A DNA stretch of 64,000 bases, taken from NCBI RefSeq assembly GCF_014268655.2, contig NZ_JABWQX020000001.1:1084001-1148000 (forward strand). Direction: 5' to 3'. The stretch comes from Pseudomonas marvdashtae (GTDB lineage Bacteria; Pseudomonadota; Gammaproteobacteria; Pseudomonadales; Pseudomonadaceae). The notes below the pieces were generated by a model. That model was not told the origin of the DNA and ran no database searches. It saw only the letters and a list, made by a program, of their open reading frames with translations. The position numbers were made by a program, and so were the translations under genes. The stretch's first letter is position 1. Each line of letters opens with the position of its first letter. Below, in pieces: positions 9,579 to 19,066 of the stretch.

Positions 9579-10130
9579 TCAAGTATTGGCAGGCTGAGCA
9601 AGCGGCGGTATCGACTCGGATCGCACCGGGTAATCCTCGGCTCGCCGGTCAGCGTAGAAGTATTCTAGGGTACGGCCCACCGTGCGGAAAGCCAGCTCGT
9701 CCCACGGAATGTCGGCTTCTTCGAACAATTGCACTTCCAGGCTCTCGGGCCCGGCGGCGAAATCCACGTCCACCAGTTCGGCGCGGAAGAATACATGCAC
9801 CTGGCTGATGTGCGGTACGTCGATCAGCGTATAGATGTTCAAGTTTCGGACCCTGGCACAGGCCTCCTCGGCGGTTTCACGGACGGCGGCCTGTTCGACG
9901 GTTTCGCCGTTCTCCATAAAACCGGCCGGTAAGGTCCAATAGCCACGTCGCGGTTCGATGGCGCGTCGACATAAAAGCACCTTGCTGCCCCAAGTTGGTA
10001 CGCAACCGGCCACGATGTTGGGGTTCTGGTAGTGAATGGTGTGACAGGTGTCGCAGACAAAGCGCAGGCGCGAGTCGCCCTCGGGTATGCGCTGGGTCAC
10101 CGGGTTACCGCACTGGCTGCAGAATTTCAT
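9579..10130 (-). CDS. Nudix hydrolase with N-terminal zinc ribbon
   Basis: This 183-residue cytoplasmic hydrolase of nucleoside-diphosphate-X substrates begins with a zinc ribbon (Cys4, Cys7, Cys26, Cys29: FCSQCGNP and FVCDTCH), as in NudC-like NADH pyrophosphatases. The Nudix box starts at Gly70 (GFMENGETVEQAAVRETAEE); its last Gly is replaced by Cys91. The NudC N-terminal domain is absent, so the true substrate is uncertain (NAD(H), ADP-ribose or FAD are possibilities). It is divergent from the CoA pyrophosphatase gene across 147 bases. Confidence 0.85.
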   Translation of the reverse strand: MKFCSQCGNPVTQRIPEGDSRLRFVCDTCHTIHYQNPNIVAGCVPTWGSKVLLCRRAIEPRRGYWTLPAGFMENGETVEQAAVRETAEEACARVRNLNIYTLIDVPHISQVHVFFRAELVDVDFAAGPESLEVQLFEEADIPWDELAFRTVGRTLEYFYADRRAEDYPVRSESIPPLAQPANT

Positions 10131-10277
10131 GCTTGGATTCCTGAAGGCTGCGCCTATCTTGGCGTGTGCGCACGGGTATCGGCAAGTTGTCGTTTCGCGA
10201 CATGACGCCGTTTCGGGGCTTGGGCCGCTTGCGTGATTGGTGCATGATGCAAGGTAGCGAATAAATCGAGAAGTCTC

Positions 10278-10877
10278 ATGCTGGACGAGCTACTGCATCG
10301 AGTAAGCAACCATACCCCACGCGATCTGGAGACCGATCGGCGCTTCCCGGAAGCAGCGGTGCTGGTGCCGATTACCCGCAGCGGCGAGCCGGAACTGGTC
10401 CTCACATTGCGCGCCAGCGGGTTATCGACCCATGGCGGCGAAGTGGCGTTCCCCGGCGGACGCCGAGATCCGGAAGACCCTGACCTGATCTTCACAGCCC
10501 TGCGCGAAGCAGAGGAAGAGATCGGCCTGCCGCCCGGCCTGGTGGAAGTGATTGGCCCCCTCAGCCCGCTGATTTCCCTGCACGGAATCAAAGTCACGCC
10601 GTACGTCGGCGTGATTCCGGATTACGTCGAGTACCAGGCCAACGACGCCGAGATCGCCGCGGTGTTCAGTGTGCCGCTGGAGTTCTTCCGCAAGGATCCG
10701 CGCGAACACACCCACCGCATCGATTATCAGGGACGCAGTTGGTACGTACCCAGCTACCGGTTCGGCGAATACAAGATCTGGGGCCTGACGGCAATCATGA
10801 TCGTGGAACTGGTCAACCTGCTGTACGACGCCGATATCGACCTGCACACGCCACCCAAGAGCTTCATCAATACCTGA
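10278..10877 (+). CDS. Nudix CoA pyrophosphatase (NudL/YeaB-like)
   Basis: This 199-residue Nudix hydrolase probably cleaves CoA or acyl-CoA to 3',5'-ADP and 4'-phosphopantetheine. The Nudix box starts at [20 protein letters not shown] and continues EEIGL. Just before it, [20 protein letters not shown] matches the NuCoA signature that separates CoA hydrolases from other Nudix enzymes. The gene is followed after 16 bases by a gamma-carbonic anhydrase and then a DUF1289 gene overlapping by 4 bases, so the three probably form an operon. Confidence 0.88.
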   Translation: MLDELLHRVSNHTPRDLETDRRFPEAAVLVPITRSGEPELVLTLRASGLSTHGGEVAFPGGRRDPEDPDLIFTALREAEEEIGLPPGLVEVIGPLSPLISLHGIKVTPYVGVIPDYVEYQANDAEIAAVFSVPLEFFRKDPREHTHRIDYQGRSWYVPSYRFGEYKIWGLTAIMIVELVNLLYDADIDLHTPPKSFINT

Positions 10878-10893
10878 CGCCCCGAGGACTTTC

Positions 10894-11418
10894 ATGAAAT
10901 ACCGCCTGGGCGATGCCCGTGTTGAAACCCACCCGCAGAGCTGGGTTGCCCCCAACGCCACGTTGGTGGGCAAGGTTCGCCTCGAAGAGGGCGCCAATGT
11001 CTGGTTCAACGCCGTGCTGCGTGGCGACAACGAGTTGATCCTGATCGGCAAGAACAGCAACGTGCAGGACGGTACCGTGATGCACACGGACATGGGCTAT
11101 CCGCTGACCATCGGCACCGGCGTGACTATCGGCCACAACGCCATGCTTCACGGCTGCACGGTGGGCGACTACAGCCTCATCGGCATCAACGCGGTGATTC
11201 TCAACGGCGCGAAGATTGGCAAGAACTGCATCATCGGCGCCAACTCGCTGATCGGCGAGAACAAGGAGATTCCCGACGGTTCGCTGGTGATGGGCTCGCC
11301 GGGCAAGGTGGTGCGAGAGCTGACCGAGGCGCAGAAGAAAATGCTCGAAGCCAGTGCCGCGCACTATGTGCACAATTCGCAGCGCTATGCCCGCGACTTG
11401 GCCGAGCAGGAACAATGA
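10894..11418 (+). CDS. Gamma-carbonic anhydrase family hexapeptide protein (YrdA-like)
   Basis: This 174-residue protein folds as a left-handed beta helix: hexapeptide-type repeats run from about 15 to 135 (for example [15 protein letters not shown]). The metal-binding histidines are in MHTD, GHNA and MLHG, as in gamma-class carbonic anhydrases. Many bacterial members (YrdA, PaaY) have weak or no anhydrase activity or act as thioesterases, so the exact reaction is open. GAGGA lies just before the ATG. It is the middle gene of a likely three-gene operon. Confidence 0.87.
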   Translation: MKYRLGDARVETHPQSWVAPNATLVGKVRLEEGANVWFNAVLRGDNELILIGKNSNVQDGTVMHTDMGYPLTIGTGVTIGHNAMLHGCTVGDYSLIGINAVILNGAKIGKNCIIGANSLIGENKEIPDGSLVMGSPGKVVRELTEAQKKMLEASAAHYVHNSQRYARDLAEQEQ

Positions 11419-11630
11419 ACACGCCCGAACGCCCGGTTCCCTCGCCCTGCGTAAACATCTGCGCGCTGGACGATGACGACATCTGCACCGGCTGCCAGCG
11501 CACCGTGGCGGAGATCACCCTCTGGAGCCGCATGGATAACGATGAACGGCGTGGGGTCCTGGCGCTGTGTCATGAGCGGGCCAAGGCCAGTGGATTGGTG
11601 TGGATGCTGCCGACAAAGCGCGGATTGTGA
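11415..11630 (+). CDS. DUF1289 small cysteine-rich protein
   Basis: This 71-residue protein has the DUF1289 signature: [19 protein letters not shown] followed by a Trp-rich segment ([11 protein letters not shown]) and a late Cys in LALCHERA. The four cysteines could bind zinc or an Fe-S centre. The function is not established. Its ATG overlaps the stop of the carbonic anhydrase gene (ATGA, 11415-11418), which indicates translational coupling. Confidence 0.85.
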   Translation: MNTPERPVPSPCVNICALDDDDICTGCQRTVAEITLWSRMDNDERRGVLALCHERAKASGLVWMLPTKRGL

Positions 11631-11641
11631 ATACGTTCCCC

Positions 11642-11772
11642 TGTGGCGAGGGAGCTTGCTCCCGCTGGGTCGCGTAGCGACCCCAAAGCAGGCGACTGAA
11701 TCTGCCTGACACACCGGGTTGTCGGGTTCAGGGCTGCTGCGCAACCCAGCGGGAGCAAGCTCCCTCGCCACA
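11642..11772. repeat. REP pair (inverted), TGTGGCGAGGGAGCTTGCTC type
   Basis: The left unit starts TGTGGCGAGGGAGCTTGCTC and the right unit is its complement, ending CCTCGCCACA. The pair separates the convergent DUF1289 and Pr6Pr genes and may serve as a bidirectional terminator-like hairpin. Confidence 0.87.
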
Positions 11773-11795
11773 AAAGCTTTTTATCCGCAGTTCCG

Positions 11796-12431
11796 TCAGT
11801 ACGACCGTCGCCCCAACCACCGATCCAATCCCACCACCCCCAGAGCAATCCCGACAAACCCCGCCAATATTCCCCCGGCATTGACGAACACTTGTGGATA
11901 ACCCAGGTTCGCCACGTCAATGAAGGGGTAGGGATAGGCCGCGAGTAAATCCCCGCGAAACAGGACGTAGCCGAAGTACACCAGCGGATAAATCACCCAA
12001 AGCCCGATATGGCCCAGACGCAGGGTACCTTTGGGCACACACCGCCACCAATAGATGAGGAACAGCACGGGCATCACGTCGTGCAGCAGTTCATCGGCGA
12101 CGAATTGCCAGCCTTCGGGTTGCCAGAGGTGACGCAGCAGCAGGTTATAGGCCAGGCCGACCAGGGCGATGCTCACGGCAATGCCGCTGCGAACCGCAGG
12201 CTGCAGGAACCAGCGCCGTGCCGCTGACTCGCGGCGAGTCAGTTCCCAGGTCAGCACCACGGCTGCCAGGGTATTAGTCAGCACCGTGAAGAAACTCAAG
12301 AAGTTCACCAGCCCGCCCAACAGGCTCGCGCCCAATTCCCAGCGACCGAGCAGGATCAGGTAAAGCTGGATGCTCAATCCCATCCAGCCAAGCAAGGCCA
12401 GCGTCGCCACGAAACCGGTTCGCCTGCTCAC
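11796..12431 (-). CDS. Pr6Pr family integral membrane protein
   Basis: This 211-residue inner-membrane protein has about six hydrophobic helices. The pattern FFTVLTNTLAAVVLTWEL in helix 2-3, the short LHDVMPVLFLIYWW segment and the late WVIYPLVYFGYVLFRG with YPYPF are typical of the Pr6Pr family. The function is unknown; the fold resembles FAR-17a/AIG1 proteins. It ends 3 bases after the VF530 gene's stop on the same strand and may be co-transcribed with it. Confidence 0.82.
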   Translation of the reverse strand: MSRRTGFVATLALLGWMGLSIQLYLILLGRWELGASLLGGLVNFLSFFTVLTNTLAAVVLTWELTRRESAARRWFLQPAVRSGIAVSIALVGLAYNLLLRHLWQPEGWQFVADELLHDVMPVLFLIYWWRCVPKGTLRLGHIGLWVIYPLVYFGYVLFRGDLLAAYPYPFIDVANLGYPQVFVNAGGILAGFVGIALGVVGLDRWLGRRSY

Positions 12432-12434
12432 GAT

Positions 12435-12665
12435 TCAGACCGGCCGTTTAGTGCGCATCAGCTTGATGTAAAGGCGCTCGACTTTCTCTCGCGCCCAGGG
12501 CGTCTTGCGCAGGAAAGTCAGGCTCGACTTGATGCTCGGGTCGCTCTTGAAGCAACGGATGTCGATGCGTTCGGCCAGGCCCGACCATTCATAATGCTGG
12601 ACCAAGGCGTTGAGGATCTGCTCCAGCGTGACGCCGTGCAGCGGGTTGTTGTTCGGTTCGGTCAT
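12435..12665 (-). CDS. VF530 family protein (DUF2132), putative DNA-binding
   Basis: This 76-residue protein matches the VF530 fold family: [29 protein letters not shown] segment, [20 protein letters not shown] and [11 protein letters not shown]. The family was proposed to bind DNA from its structure; its role is unknown. ATG 12665 (MTEPNN) is preferred over an upstream in-frame ATG at 12701 because the extra 12 residues have no family match. Confidence 0.85.
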   Translation of the reverse strand: MTEPNNNPLHGVTLEQILNALVQHYEWSGLAERIDIRCFKSDPSIKSSLTFLRKTPWAREKVERLYIKLMRTKRPV

Positions 12666-13107
12666 GGCAGGCCTGCGCGAAAAGGCTGTAAAGCCGCGCA
12701 CCTTAGCCGAGGTGCTGTTTGGGGGGAAGCATTGCCTTCATCGGCTCGCCTGAGAGGGGTAGCCGCTTGGCACACTGTTACCGAAACCGAAAGGATCCAT
12801 GTCAACAAAAGCTCTTTCTCTATTGATGACAGGTCATTATCCTTGCGCCGCCTGCTGAAACGCTTCTTCTTGCGTGCCAGAGCCTCCGCATCCCACGCAT
12901 CCCTACTGGACGATCCCACAACTCCCGCGCTTTGGCACCAGGATAGACAGCGCTGTCTCAGCGTGAGTGGCCGTCGGGGCTCTTGTTCTCCCAGATGAGC
13001 GTGGCAGTGGAATTTGCTTTTTTTAACTGAACCATGCCTCCGAAGGATCGTCATCTAAAGTGACAACTTGCGCGGGACTTTTTTTAAACGTCACGGAGAA
13101 ACACGCT
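12666..13107. other. Intergenic region upstream of gcd
   Basis: There are 442 bases with no credible gene. An open frame on the minus strand (12662-13054) has an arginine-rich, low-complexity product and is rejected. The region should hold divergent promoters for VF530 and gcd, but I could not pick convincing -35/-10 boxes. A short palindrome GACAGCGCTGTC lies at 12947-12958. Confidence 0.4.
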
Positions 13108-15522
13108 ATGAGCACTGAGGGTGCTTTGAGTCGAAGCCGTCTGTTACCGAGCCTGCTCGGCATTCTGCTTCTATTGATGGGCCTGGCCCTGTTGGCCGGG
13201 GGAGTCAAGTTGAGCACGCTTGGCGGCTCGTGGTATTACCTGCTGGCCGGCATCGGCCTGGCGTTGACGGGCGTGCTGCTGATCATGGCGCGTCGCGCGG
13301 CGCTGGGGCTGTACGCCCTGGTGTTGTTCGCCAGTACGGTCTGGGCGCTGTGGGAAGTGGGCCTGGACTGGTGGCAACTGGTGCCGCGCCTGGCGATGCT
13401 GTTTGCCTTGGGCATCGTCATGCTCCTGCCATGGTTCCGCCGCCCGCTGCTGACCACCGGCGCTTCGCCGATGGGCACCCGTGCCTTGGGCGCTGCCGTG
13501 GTCATCGCCGGTATCGCCGCGCTCGCCAGCCAATTCACCAACCCTGGTGAAATCAAGGGCCAACTGGACCGCGACAGCGTGCCGGGCATGACCAATACCG
13601 CACCGGCCATGCCGGACGGCGACTGGAATTCCTACGGGCGCAGCGCCCATGGCGACCGCTATTCGCCGCTGGCGCAGATCACTCCAGAGAACGTCGGCAA
13701 GCTGAAGGAAGCTTGGTCTTATCGCACTGGCGACCTGCCAGGGCCGAACGACCCGGGTGAAACCACCGCCGAAAACACCCCGTTGAAGGTCAACGGCATG
13801 CTCTACGTGTGCACGCCTCACAGCCAGGTGATTGCCCTGGAACCTGAGACCGGCAAGGAAATCTGGCGTTTCGATCCGAAGCTTTCCACGCAAAAAGCGG
13901 AAAACTTCAAGGGCTGGGCGCACATGACCTGCCGCGGCGTGACCTACCACGATGACGCCGTCTACGCCTCCGCCGAGCAGAGCCCGACCGGTACCGCCAG
14001 CAACACGCCGGCCAGCACCGTGTGCCCACGGCGGATTTTCCTGCCGACCGCCGACACCCGCCTGATCGCCCTCAACGCCGACACCGGCAAGATGTGCGAA
14101 GACTTCGGCGACAAGGGCCAGGTCGACCTGACCGCCAACATCGGCGGCTTCACGGCCGGCGGTTACTACTCCACCTCGCCTCCGGCAGTCACCCAGAACC
14201 TGGTGGTGATCGGCGGCCACGTCACCGATAACGTCTCCACCGACGAGCCAAGCGGTGTGATTCGCGCCTATGACGTGCACACCGGCAAGCTGGTGTGGAA
14301 CTGGGACAGCGGCAACCCGGACGACACCACGCCAATTGCCGAAGGCCAGACTTACACCCGCAACTCGCCGAACATGTGGTCCATGTTCAGCGTCGATGAA
14401 AAACTCGGCATGCTCTATCTGCCGATGGGCAACCAGACTCCCGACCAGTTCGGCGGATTCCGCACACCGGAATCGGAAAAGTACGCTGCCGGCCTGACCG
14501 CCCTCGACATCGCCACCGGTAAAGTGCGCTGGTACTTCCAGTTCACCCACCACGACCTGTGGGACATGGACGTTGGCGGTCAACCGACCCTGATGGACAT
14601 GAAGACCGCAGACGGCGTGAAACCCGCCGTATTGGCCTCGACCAAACAGGGCAGCATCTACGTGCTGGACCGCAGCAACGGCCAGCCGATCGTGCCGATC
14701 AAGGAAGTCCCGGTGCCGCAAGGCGCGGTGGAAGGCGACTTCACCTCGCCGACCCAACCGATGTCCGACCTGAATTTCGTGCCGCCGGTCCTTAAAGAGC
14801 GCGACATGTGGGGTGTGACCCCGTTCGACCAGATGCTGTGCCGGATCGACTTCAAGTCGCTGCGTTATGACGGCATGTTCACACCGCCGTCGCTGCAAGG
14901 GTCGATCGTCTACCCAGGCAACTTCGGCGTATTCGACTGGGGCGGCATTTCGGTGGATCCGGTGCGCCAGATCGCCTTCGTCAACCCGAGCTACATGGCA
15001 TTCAAGTCGAAACTGGTGCCGGCGGCCGAAGTGGCTGGTGGTCCGGGTCGCAAGAGCGAAACCGAAGGCGTGCAGCCGAACAAAGGCGCGCCGTATGGCG
15101 TGATCCTCGAAGCGCTGCTCTCGCCCATGGGCCTGCCATGCCAAGCGCCTGCGTGGGGTTATGTCGCGGCAGTCGACCTGACCAACAACAAGACCCTGTG
15201 GAAGCACAAGAACGGCACCGTGCGTGACAGCTCGCCGGTACCTATCCCGCTGAGCATGGGTGTACCAAGCCTGGGCGGCACGTTCACCACCGCCAGCGGC
15301 CTGGCGTTCCTGAGCGGTACGCTGGACCAGTACCTGCGCGCCTACGACGTGAAGAACGGCAAGCAACTGTGGGAAGGCCGCCTGCCCGCCGGCGCCCAGA
15401 CCACGCCGATGACCTACACCGGCAAGGACGGCAAGCAATACGTGCTGGTCGTTGCCGGTGGTCATGGTTCCCTGGGCACCAAGCAGGGTGACTATGTGAT
15501 TGCCTACAAGCTGCCGGATTAA
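13108..15522 (+). CDS. gcd: Membrane-bound PQQ-dependent glucose dehydrogenase
   Basis: Gcd oxidises glucose to gluconate in the periplasm and passes electrons to ubiquinone; in pseudomonads it opens the direct oxidative route and drives mineral phosphate solubilisation. Of 804 residues, the first ~145 form about five membrane helices; the rest is an eight-bladed PQQ propeller. Visible PQQ-enzyme features include WNSYGRSAHGDRYSPL, FTHHDLWDMDVGGQP, CRGVTYHDD and the C-terminal GGHGSLGTKQGD. The length matches E. coli Gcd. ATG 13108 (MSTEGALSRS) has ACGGAGA 9 bases upstream, better than an in-frame ATG at 13060. The gene is monocistronic with a strong terminator. The PQQ biosynthesis genes are not in this window. 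Confidence 0.95.
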   Translation: MSTEGALSRSRLLPSLLGILLLLMGLALLAGGVKLSTLGGSWYYLLAGIGLALTGVLLIMARRAALGLYALVLFASTVWALWEVGLDWWQLVPRLAMLFALGIVMLLPWFRRPLLTTGASPMGTRALGAAVVIAGIAALASQFTNPGEIKGQLDRDSVPGMTNTAPAMPDGDWNSYGRSAHGDRYSPLAQITPENVGKLKEAWSYRTGDLPGPNDPGETTAENTPLKVNGMLYVCTPHSQVIALEPETGKEIWRFDPKLSTQKAENFKGWAHMTCRGVTYHDDAVYASAEQSPTGTASNTPASTVCPRRIFLPTADTRLIALNADTGKMCEDFGDKGQVDLTANIGGFTAGGYYSTSPPAVTQNLVVIGGHVTDNVSTDEPSGVIRAYDVHTGKLVWNWDSGNPDDTTPIAEGQTYTRNSPNMWSMFSVDEKLGMLYLPMGNQTPDQFGGFRTPESEKYAAGLTALDIATGKVRWYFQFTHHDLWDMDVGGQPTLMDMKTADGVKPAVLASTKQGSIYVLDRSNGQPIVPIKEVPVPQGAVEGDFTSPTQPMSDLNFVPPVLKERDMWGVTPFDQMLCRIDFKSLRYDGMFTPPSLQGSIVYPGNFGVFDWGGISVDPVRQIAFVNPSYMAFKSKLVPAAEVAGGPGRKSETEGVQPNKGAPYGVILEALLSPMGLPCQAPAWGYVAAVDLTNNKTLWKHKNGTVRDSSPVPIPLSMGVPSLGGTFTTASGLAFLSGTLDQYLRAYDVKNGKQLWEGRLPAGAQTTPMTYTGKDGKQYVLVVAGGHGSLGTKQGDYVIAYKLPD

Positions 15523-15540
15523 GCCCGAGCGGCGCTCATG

Positions 15541-15578
15541 AAAAAGGCGACACCCTTGCGGGTGTCGCCTTTTTTTTT
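15541..15578 (+). terminator. Rho-independent terminator of gcd
   Basis: A perfect 15-base stem (AAAAAGGCGACACCC at 15541-15555, complement at 15560-15574) has a TTGC loop and a run of nine T on the right side. Confidence 0.93.
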
Positions 15579-15609
15579 AGCAGCGGGGAGTCTCTGTGAA
15601 CGCAAGCCT

Positions 15610-15641
15610 TTGAGCTATTGAGCTGTTGAGCTTCTGAGCTT
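15610..15641. repeat. Four tandem 8-base repeats, TTGAGCTN
   Basis: TTGAGCT recurs every 8 bases at 15610, 15618 and 15626, with a fourth variant copy (CTGAGCT) at 15634. The array directly abuts the REP pair that begins at 15643. Confidence 0.8.
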
Positions 15642-15642
15642 T

Positions 15643-15753
15643 TGTGGCGAGGGAGCTTGCTCCCGCTGGGCTGCGAAGCGGCCCCCTGCTTTGCCAGCCA
15701 TCCCACCGCAGGGGATGCTGACGCATCCAGCGGGAGCAAGCTCCCTCGCCACA
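15643..15753. repeat. REP pair (inverted), TGTGGCGAGGGAGCTTGCTC type
   Basis: The left unit is TGTGGCGAGGGAGCTTGCTC and the right unit is its complement, ending CCTCGCCACA. It lies between the convergent gcd and purT genes. Confidence 0.87.
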
Positions 15754-15796
15754 GGGGATCGTGCTCAGCTTTGGACTTGTGCTTAGCCTTGGGGTT

Positions 15797-16978
15797 TTAC
15801 AGTTCGATCTTGACCGCCTGGGAAGCCCGGGTTGCCTTGGCGCGGGCGGCTTCGATGGACTCGTCGCGCGCCAAGGCCACGCCCAGGCGGCGTTGGCCGT
15901 TGACTTCCGGCTTGCCGAACAGGCGCAGGGCGGTGTCCGGCTCGCTCAGGGCGGCGCCGAGGTTGGCGAACGCGGTCTGGGTCGACTGGCCTTCCACCAG
16001 GATCACCGCCGAAGCCGACGGGCCGAACTGGCGGATCAGCGGGATCGGCAGGCCGAGAATGGCGCGGGCGTGCAGGGCGAACTGCGACAGGTCCTGGGAA
16101 ATCAGCGTCACCAGGCCGGTGTCGTGGGGGCGCGGCGAGACTTCGCTGAACCACACTTGATCGCCCTTGATGAACAGCTCGACGCCAAACAGGCCGCGAC
16201 CACCCAGGGCCTCGGTCACCGCCTTGGCGACGCGTTCGGATTCGGCCAGGGCCACCGGGCTCATGGCCTGAGGCTGCCAGGATTCCTGATAATCGCCTTT
16301 TTCCTGGCGATGGCCGACCGGTGCGCAGAACGTGGTGCCGCCGACATGGCGCACGGTGAGCAGGGTGATTTCATAGTCGAAGTCGATGAACCCTTCGATG
16401 ATGACGCGACCCTTGCCGGCGCGGCCGCCTTCCTGGGCGTAATCCCAGGCTTTCTGCACGTCATCGACGCTGCGCAGCAGGCTCTGGCCTTTGCCCGAGG
16501 AACTCATCACCGGCTTGACCACGCAGGGGAAACCCAGGGTCTCGACGGCCTTGCGGTAGTCCTCCACGGTGTCGGCGAAGAAGTATGGCGAGGTCGGCAG
16601 GCCCAGTTCTTCGGCGGCCAGGCGACGGATGCCTTCGCGGTTCATGGTCAACTGCGCGGCGCGAGCCGTAGGGATCACGGTGAAGCCTTCGGCTTCCAGT
16701 TCCACCAGGGTGGCGGTGGCGATGGCTTCGATTTCCGGCACGATGAAATGCGGCTTCTCGGCCTCGATCACCGCACGCAGGGCGGCGCCGTCGAGCATGT
16801 TGATCACATGGCTGCGGTGGGCCACTTGCATGGCCGGCGCGTTGGCGTAGCGATCCACGGCAATCACCTCGACGCCCAGGCGCTGCAGTTCGATTACCAC
16901 TTCCTTGCCCAGCTCGCCGCTGCCACACAACAAAACGCGGGTCGCGGTGGGCGACAATGGGGTTCCGATACGGGTCAT
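15797..16978 (-). CDS. purT: Formate-dependent phosphoribosylglycinamide formyltransferase 2
   Basis: PurT makes formyl-GAR from GAR, ATP and formate in purine biosynthesis, independently of folate. The 393-residue ATP-grasp protein shows the N-terminal [17 protein letters not shown] loop, VPEIEAIAT, an ATP-grasp segment ([14 protein letters not shown]) and [18 protein letters not shown], all typical of PurT. The length is canonical. GAGGA lies 6 bases before the ATG. It stands alone on the minus strand. Confidence 0.95.
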   Translation of the reverse strand: MTRIGTPLSPTATRVLLCGSGELGKEVVIELQRLGVEVIAVDRYANAPAMQVAHRSHVINMLDGAALRAVIEAEKPHFIVPEIEAIATATLVELEAEGFTVIPTARAAQLTMNREGIRRLAAEELGLPTSPYFFADTVEDYRKAVETLGFPCVVKPVMSSSGKGQSLLRSVDDVQKAWDYAQEGGRAGKGRVIIEGFIDFDYEITLLTVRHVGGTTFCAPVGHRQEKGDYQESWQPQAMSPVALAESERVAKAVTEALGGRGLFGVELFIKGDQVWFSEVSPRPHDTGLVTLISQDLSQFALHARAILGLPIPLIRQFGPSASAVILVEGQSTQTAFANLGAALSEPDTALRLFGKPEVNGQRRLGVALARDESIEAARAKATRASQAVKIEL

Positions 16979-17069
16979 CTGAAGGTCCTCAAACAGGAGC
17001 AGGTCATCGGGGGCGCGCGCCGGGCGTGCTTCCCATGGGGAGAAAGCGCGGCATTTTACATGAACCGCG

Positions 17070-17537
17070 TCAGCCGGCGATGGCCTGTTTGCGCAGACGC
17101 CAGGCCATGATCAGCCAAACGGCCGTCACCCCTGCGAATTTCGAGAGCAGGGCAGTGATCACCACGGCGGGCGTGAGGGCGTCGATCAGGCCGAAGAAAA
17201 TGAACGTGTCGATGGGGATGCTCAGGGCCGAACTGATCCACAACCGGTCATGGAGCGGGCGCTTGGTGATCGTGAACACCAGCCAGTCGATGCACTCGGA
17301 CACCGCAAACGCCGTGGCGCTGGCCAGGGCAATGGTCGGGTCCGAGGTGACATAGGACAACACCAGCGCCGCCAGCATCGCCACGATGGCGCCATGACCG
17401 AAACGCGTCTGCACCATGTCCCGCAGGATAAACACCAGGCCGCCCCAGGCCGACCAGATGATGTCCAGGTGCGGCGCGGCGGAAAACGCGAAGTTGATCA
17501 GCACGACGCTGCTGATGTAGGCGAGCAGGAAAAGCAT
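17070..17537 (-). CDS. VUT/YhhQ family transporter (queuosine-precursor type)
   Basis: This 155-residue inner-membrane protein has about five or six hydrophobic helices and the VUT-family pattern [20 protein letters not shown] at the start and [20 protein letters not shown] in the middle. Characterised relatives (YhhQ) import queuosine precursors such as preQ0; others have unknown substrates. ATG 17537 gives the usual N-terminus. A TTG at 17567 would add ten residues but has no ribosome-binding site. Confidence 0.8.
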   Translation of the reverse strand: MLFLLAYISSVVLINFAFSAAPHLDIIWSAWGGLVFILRDMVQTRFGHGAIVAMLAALVLSYVTSDPTIALASATAFAVSECIDWLVFTITKRPLHDRLWISSALSIPIDTFIFFGLIDALTPAVVITALLSKFAGVTAVWLIMAWRLRKQAIAG

Positions 17538-17591
17538 GGGGCGGGGGACCTGGTGATGGGGGATCAAGTATTAAAGGACAGCGATAGCACC

Positions 17592-17616
17592 TGTGGGGAG
17601 CAAGCTCCCTCCCCAC
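17592..17616. repeat. Single compact REP palindrome
   Basis: TGTGGGGAGCAAGCTCCC continuing to TCCCCAC forms one short stem. It resembles a single REP unit with GTGGGGAG in place of GTGGCGAG and lies between two minus-strand genes. Confidence 0.65.
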
Positions 17617-17667
17617 GAAGTTATGTTCAGTCAGTGGGTGAAGGGTACTTCAGCCACCGCCAGTCCC

Positions 17668-18459
17668 TCAATCTTCCTCGCTGTCATCCAGCTTCCAGTA
17701 CCCCACCGCCTTCACAAAGTCCTGGTCCAGGCCTTTCTCCTCCAGCAACACCTTGCGAATCTGCCGCGACACCTTGCTCTCGGTCGCGACCCAGGCGTAC
17801 AGCTTACCGCCGGGCATGTCCAGCTGTTGCACGGTGCGCAGCAGGTTGTCCTGGCGGCCTTCACGCAATACCCAGATCACATGCACCTGCGCCGGGCTCT
17901 GGAGAATCTGCTGCTCGGCGCCGTTTTCCACCTCCACCACCACCAGGGCCCGCCGGTTGGGTGCCAGGCCTTCGAGGCGGCGGGCGATGGCGGGCAGGGC
18001 GGTTTCATCACCGATCAGCAGGTAGCTGTCGAAGATGTCCGGCACGACCATCGAGCCCCGTGGCCCGGCGATGTAGAGGGATTGCCCTGGCGCCGCCTGG
18101 GCCGCCCAGGTCGCGGCCGGGCCGTCGCCATGGAGCACGAAATCGATGTCCAGTTCCAGGCTGTCCAGGTCATAGCGGCGCGGGGTGTAGTCGCGCATCG
18201 GGGGCATCGGGCCCTGGGCCTTGTCGATGCTGGGGCTGGGGCTGAAGTGTTCCAGGGCGGCCTGTTCCTCGGCGTTCTGCGGGAACAGCAACTTCACGTG
18301 ATCGTCCGTGCCCAGGCTGACGAACCCGGCCAGCTCCGGCCCGCCGACGGTGATGCGGCGCATGCGTGGGGTCAGGTCCTCGACCCGCAACACTTGCAGG
18401 CGACGGCGCTTGATCTCGTGGCTGACACGGTGAATGGTGTTTGGATCGACTGCGGTCAT
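17668..18459 (-). CDS. Siderophore-interacting protein (ferric-siderophore reductase, ViuB/YqjH-like)
   Basis: This 263-residue cytoplasmic flavoprotein probably reduces ferric siderophores to release iron. The N-terminal FAD-binding domain (about 15-130) includes MRRITVGGPELAGF and YTPRRYD; the C-terminal SIP domain (about 135-255) includes GPRGSMVVP, LLIGDETALPAIARRLE and YAWVATESKVSRQIRK, which match the family well. It overlaps the upstream padR gene by 4 bases, the same pairing as the E. coli nickel/iron-linked yqjI-yqjH genes, although those are divergent there. Confidence 0.9.
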   Translation of the reverse strand: MTAVDPNTIHRVSHEIKRRRLQVLRVEDLTPRMRRITVGGPELAGFVSLGTDDHVKLLFPQNAEEQAALEHFSPSPSIDKAQGPMPPMRDYTPRRYDLDSLELDIDFVLHGDGPAATWAAQAAPGQSLYIAGPRGSMVVPDIFDSYLLIGDETALPAIARRLEGLAPNRRALVVVEVENGAEQQILQSPAQVHVIWVLREGRQDNLLRTVQQLDMPGGKLYAWVATESKVSRQIRKVLLEEKGLDQDFVKAVGYWKLDDSEED

Positions 18460-19034
18460 TGGCTTGACTCCAAAACAGGGGGACGGTCGGGGCCGTCGAT
18501 GATGGCTTTGGCGGTGGCGTCGAGCAGGTCGCGCACTCGCTGGATTTCTTCCGGGCTCCAGTGGCCACGATGCTTTTGCAAGGCATGGCGCAGGTTATAC
18601 ACCGCTTCCTGGATTTGCGGGGGGCGGTCATGGCCGCGCAACGCGCGCTTGCTGATTTCAATGCGCGTACGCACCTCATCCAGCGCTTCGGCCTGCTCCT
18701 CAAGGGATAGACGTCCGGCATCGGTCACGCTGTAGCACTTTTTTCCATCTTCGACGCCGCAACTGATCATGGCGTTCAGTTCCAGGAAGGCCAGGGTCGG
18801 GTAGATGACGCCGGGGCTGGGGCTATAGGCGCCCTCGAACATGTACTCGATCCGGCGGATCAGGTCATAGCCGTGGCACGGCTGTTCGGCAATCAGCGCC
18901 AGCAACAACACTTTCAAGTCACCGGCGGCGAAGACCCGAGGGGCTCGGCTGCCACGTGAGCCTGTGGGACGTCGTTCGAAACCGTCTTGTTCGTGTTTGG
19001 AGGAAGCGTCGGAATGAGAATAAAGGGCGTTCAT
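18456..19034 (-). CDS. PadR-family regulator, YqjI-like, controlling the ferric-siderophore reductase
   Basis: The 192-residue protein has a PadR winged-helix domain (about 30-110: DLKVLLLALIAEQPCHGYDL, SPSPGVIYPTLAFLE) and a C-terminal helical dimer region. The short N-terminal tail has a few His residues (HSDASSKHEQD), fewer than the metal-binding tail of E. coli YqjI. ATG 19034 (MNALYSHSD) is chosen; the open frame before it runs through the operator palindromes. It is first in a two-gene operon with the reductase, which it probably represses in response to a metal. Confidence 0.85.
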   Translation of the reverse strand: MNALYSHSDASSKHEQDGFERRPTGSRGSRAPRVFAAGDLKVLLLALIAEQPCHGYDLIRRIEYMFEGAYSPSPGVIYPTLAFLELNAMISCGVEDGKKCYSVTDAGRLSLEEQAEALDEVRTRIEISKRALRGHDRPPQIQEAVYNLRHALQKHRGHWSPEEIQRVRDLLDATAKAIIDGPDRPPVLESSQ

Positions 19035-19066
19035 ATGCTGTCTCCGTTCTGCATATAAATAGCACT

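Noticed and set aside
12662..13054. 130-codon minus-strand frame upstream of gcd
   Set aside because: Arginine/serine-rich sequence without a family, ribosome-binding site or context; kept as non-coding.
13171..15465. Long minus-strand frame opposite gcd (764 codons)
   Set aside because: Antisense shadow of gcd with low-complexity product and no plausible start.
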